Origin: Desulfobacteraceae bacterium
Lineage (GTDB): Bacteria; Desulfobacterota; Desulfobacteria; Desulfobacterales; Desulfobacteraceae
Direction: 5' to 3'
DNA length: 6,658 bases
Assembly (NCBI GenBank): GCA_022712835.1
Contig: JAFLJU010000426.1
Coordinates: 1 to 6,658 of the forward strand
Shown piece after piece: positions 5,491-6,658 of this stretch. The notes under the pieces are model-generated. The model was not told the DNA's origin. It did not search any database and saw only the letters and a program-made list of their open reading frames with translations. The translations under genes were made by a program, and so were the position numbers. Numbering within the stretch: the stretch's first letter is position 1; each line of letters opens with the position of its first letter.

Positions 5491-5512
5491 TCGAATCCCC
5501 CCCTCTCCGCCA
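5491..5512 (+). repeat. attR-like core: duplicated tRNA-Ser 3' fragment
   Basis: This is a perfect copy of 3702-3723 (T-loop half, 3' acceptor strand, G discriminator and CCA) without the rest of a tRNA. It therefore cannot be a functional tRNA and is best read as the distal attachment site. It ends 21 bp before the dnaX ATG. Confidence 0.85.
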
Positions 5513-5533
5513 CACAGCAATTAGCGGACATCC

Positions 5534-6658
5534 ATGTCATATCAAGTATTAGCATTAAAATATCGGCCCCAAACATTTGATGAAGTTGTTGGTCAGTCCC
5601 ATGTAACCCGCACCCTTGAGAATGCCATCACGGCGGATCGTGTTGCCCACGCAATTTTATTTACCGGCCCCAGGGGCACCGGAAAAACTACCATTGCCAG
5701 AATTCTCGCCAAGGCCATGAACTGTCGTACCGGCCCCACCCCGATTCCCTGTAACACCTGCAAAACCTGTACGGACATCATTGAAGGACATTGTTCCGAT
5801 GTTTTTGAGATTGATGGCGCATCCAATAACAGTGTGGATCAAATAAGGGATCTTCGGGAAAATGTCACCTATATGCCGGCAACGGCCCCTTACAAAATCT
5901 ATATCATTGATGAAGTCCATATGTTGTCCACGGCGGCCTTTAATGCACTGCTAAAAACCCTGGAAGAGCCCCCGGACCATGTGATGTTTATCTTTGCCAC
6001 AACGGAAGTGCATAAAATACCGGCCACTATTTTATCCCGGTGCCAGCGCCATGACCTTGGCAGAATTCTTCTTGAAGAAATCTCAAATCATCTTGAAAAG
6101 TTGTGTACCAGGGAAGGATTTACCATCAAAAAGGAGAGCCTGGATCTCATCTCCCTGGAAGCGGACGGGTCTATCAGAGATTCGTTAAGCCTTCTTGACA
6201 GAATATTATCGGCCTGCCCTGACAAAACCATTGACCACGCAAAGGTGGTGGACAACCTTGGGGTGATGGACCGAACGCTCATGCATGATATTTCATCTGC
6301 GGTGTTTCTAAAAGACGGCGCCGCATTGATCAACATTATTGAAACGGTGAATGATTCTGGACTTGATTTAAAAAGATTCTTCTCCAACATCATTCTTCAT
6401 TTTCGAAATTTAAATGTCATTAAACTGTGCGGTCCAGACAACCCGGCCATTAACCTGGCCGATGTTGAAAAACAAATGCTCTTCCAGGCGATTACGGCCT
6501 TGCCCGCCAACTACCTGAGCATGCTGTTGCAGCTATTGTTAAATGAAGAATCCCTGGTAAAATTTTCCTCCCATACAAAAACAGCGGTGGAGATGGTGTT
6601 GTTAAAGCTGATCCAGATCAATCCGGGAGCCCAACTGGACCAGATCATTGACAAGTTA
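5534..6658 (+). CDS. dnaX: DNA polymerase III subunits gamma/tau (partial, 5' 375 codons)
   Basis: DnaX is the ATPase of the clamp loader, which puts the beta sliding clamp on DNA at the replication fork. The visible part starts MSYQVLALKYRPQTFDEVVGQ. It has Walker A GPRGTGKTT (45-53), the four zinc-binding cysteines (C64, C73, C76, C79), Walker B YIIDEVHM (123-130), sensor 1 FATTE (154-158), the SRC arginine-finger motif (168-170) and sensor 2 GSIRDSLSLLDR (212-223). Domain III follows from about 245. After SRCQR the usual F-D-F is H-D-L here, a mild deviation. The ATG at 5534 has a weak GCGGA ribosome site. The frame is open to the window end, so the tau-specific C-terminus and any frameshift site lie outside. 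The tRNA-Ser/dnaX neighbourhood is known in other bacteria and here is split by the island. Confidence 0.97.
   Translation, partial: MSYQVLALKYRPQTFDEVVGQSHVTRTLENAITADRVAHAILFTGPRGTGKTTIARILAKAMNCRTGPTPIPCNTCKTCTDIIEGHCSDVFEIDGASNNSVDQIRDLRENVTYMPATAPYKIYIIDEVHMLSTAAFNALLKTLEEPPDHVMFIFATTEVHKIPATILSRCQRHDLGRILLEEISNHLEKLCTREGFTIKKESLDLISLEADGSIRDSLSLLDRILSACPDKTIDHAKVVDNLGVMDRTLMHDISSAVFLKDGAALINIIETVNDSGLDLKRFFSNIILHFRNLNVIKLCGPDNPAINLADVEKQMLFQAITALPANYLSMLLQLLLNEESLVKFSSHTKTAVEMVLLKLIQINPGAQLDQIIDKL

Noticed and set aside
5593..6393. Minus- and plus-strand frames overlapping dnaX
   Set aside because: dnaX is continuous through the whole region with every expected motif.
5534..6658. Programmed frameshift site for the gamma form of DnaX
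   Set aside because: No slippery heptamer with a downstream hairpin was recognised in the visible part, and such a site would be expected beyond the window end.

Overview
The window looks like a piece of chromosome from a Gram-negative, Desulfobacterota-type bacterium, most likely near the Desulfobacterales. The basis is the mix of HflKC, a short DUF721/DciA-like protein, a TrmN6-type methylase, a PEP-CTERM protein under a GEMM-I riboswitch, and an integrase remnant of a type I associate with that group. No marker gene fixes the taxon, so this is inference.

Layout. Positions 1-299 hold the possible last codons of a rightward gene, a strong rightward terminator (71-123) and a degenerate 19-bp tandem repeat (133-286). 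The leftward pair hflK-hflC (2341 to 300) follows, encoding the two SPFH membrane proteins that partner the FtsH protease. A divergent region (2342-2555) separates it from a rightward pair: a DUF721/DciA-like gene overlapped by a trmN6-like tRNA methylase gene that starts with TTG. A good promoter at the end of trmN6 drives tRNA-Ser(GGA), 3634-3723. The window ends inside dnaX (5534 onward; 375 codons visible).

The interesting part lies between tRNA-Ser and dnaX. The last 22 bases of the tRNA gene, including CCA, are repeated perfectly at 5491-5512, 21 bp before dnaX. This is the signature of an element integrated into a tRNA 3' end, leaving an intact tRNA at one border and a 3' fragment at the other. 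Just inside the tRNA border is the decayed N-terminus of a tyrosine-recombinase integrase (3824-4086), frameshifted and truncated. I read the 1.8 kb as a degenerate, immobile island that split an ancestral tRNA-Ser/dnaX neighbourhood. Its one intact gene encodes a secreted PEP-CTERM protein with a PA14-like core.

That gene is preceded by a GEMM-I (class I cyclic di-GMP) riboswitch at 4290-4362. It has a 9-bp P1, a GNRA-capped helix, and G, A and C at the three positions expected to contact c-di-GMP. The 3' strand of P1 can also pair with the Shine-Dalgarno sequence, which suggests a translational ON switch. A CRP-like palindrome overlaps the likely -35 element. The surface protein is therefore probably under second-messenger control, which fits a role in matrix or biofilm. 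Between this gene and the right border lie a hairpin, a coding-like minus-strand fragment and a 16-bp inverted repeat of unknown meaning.
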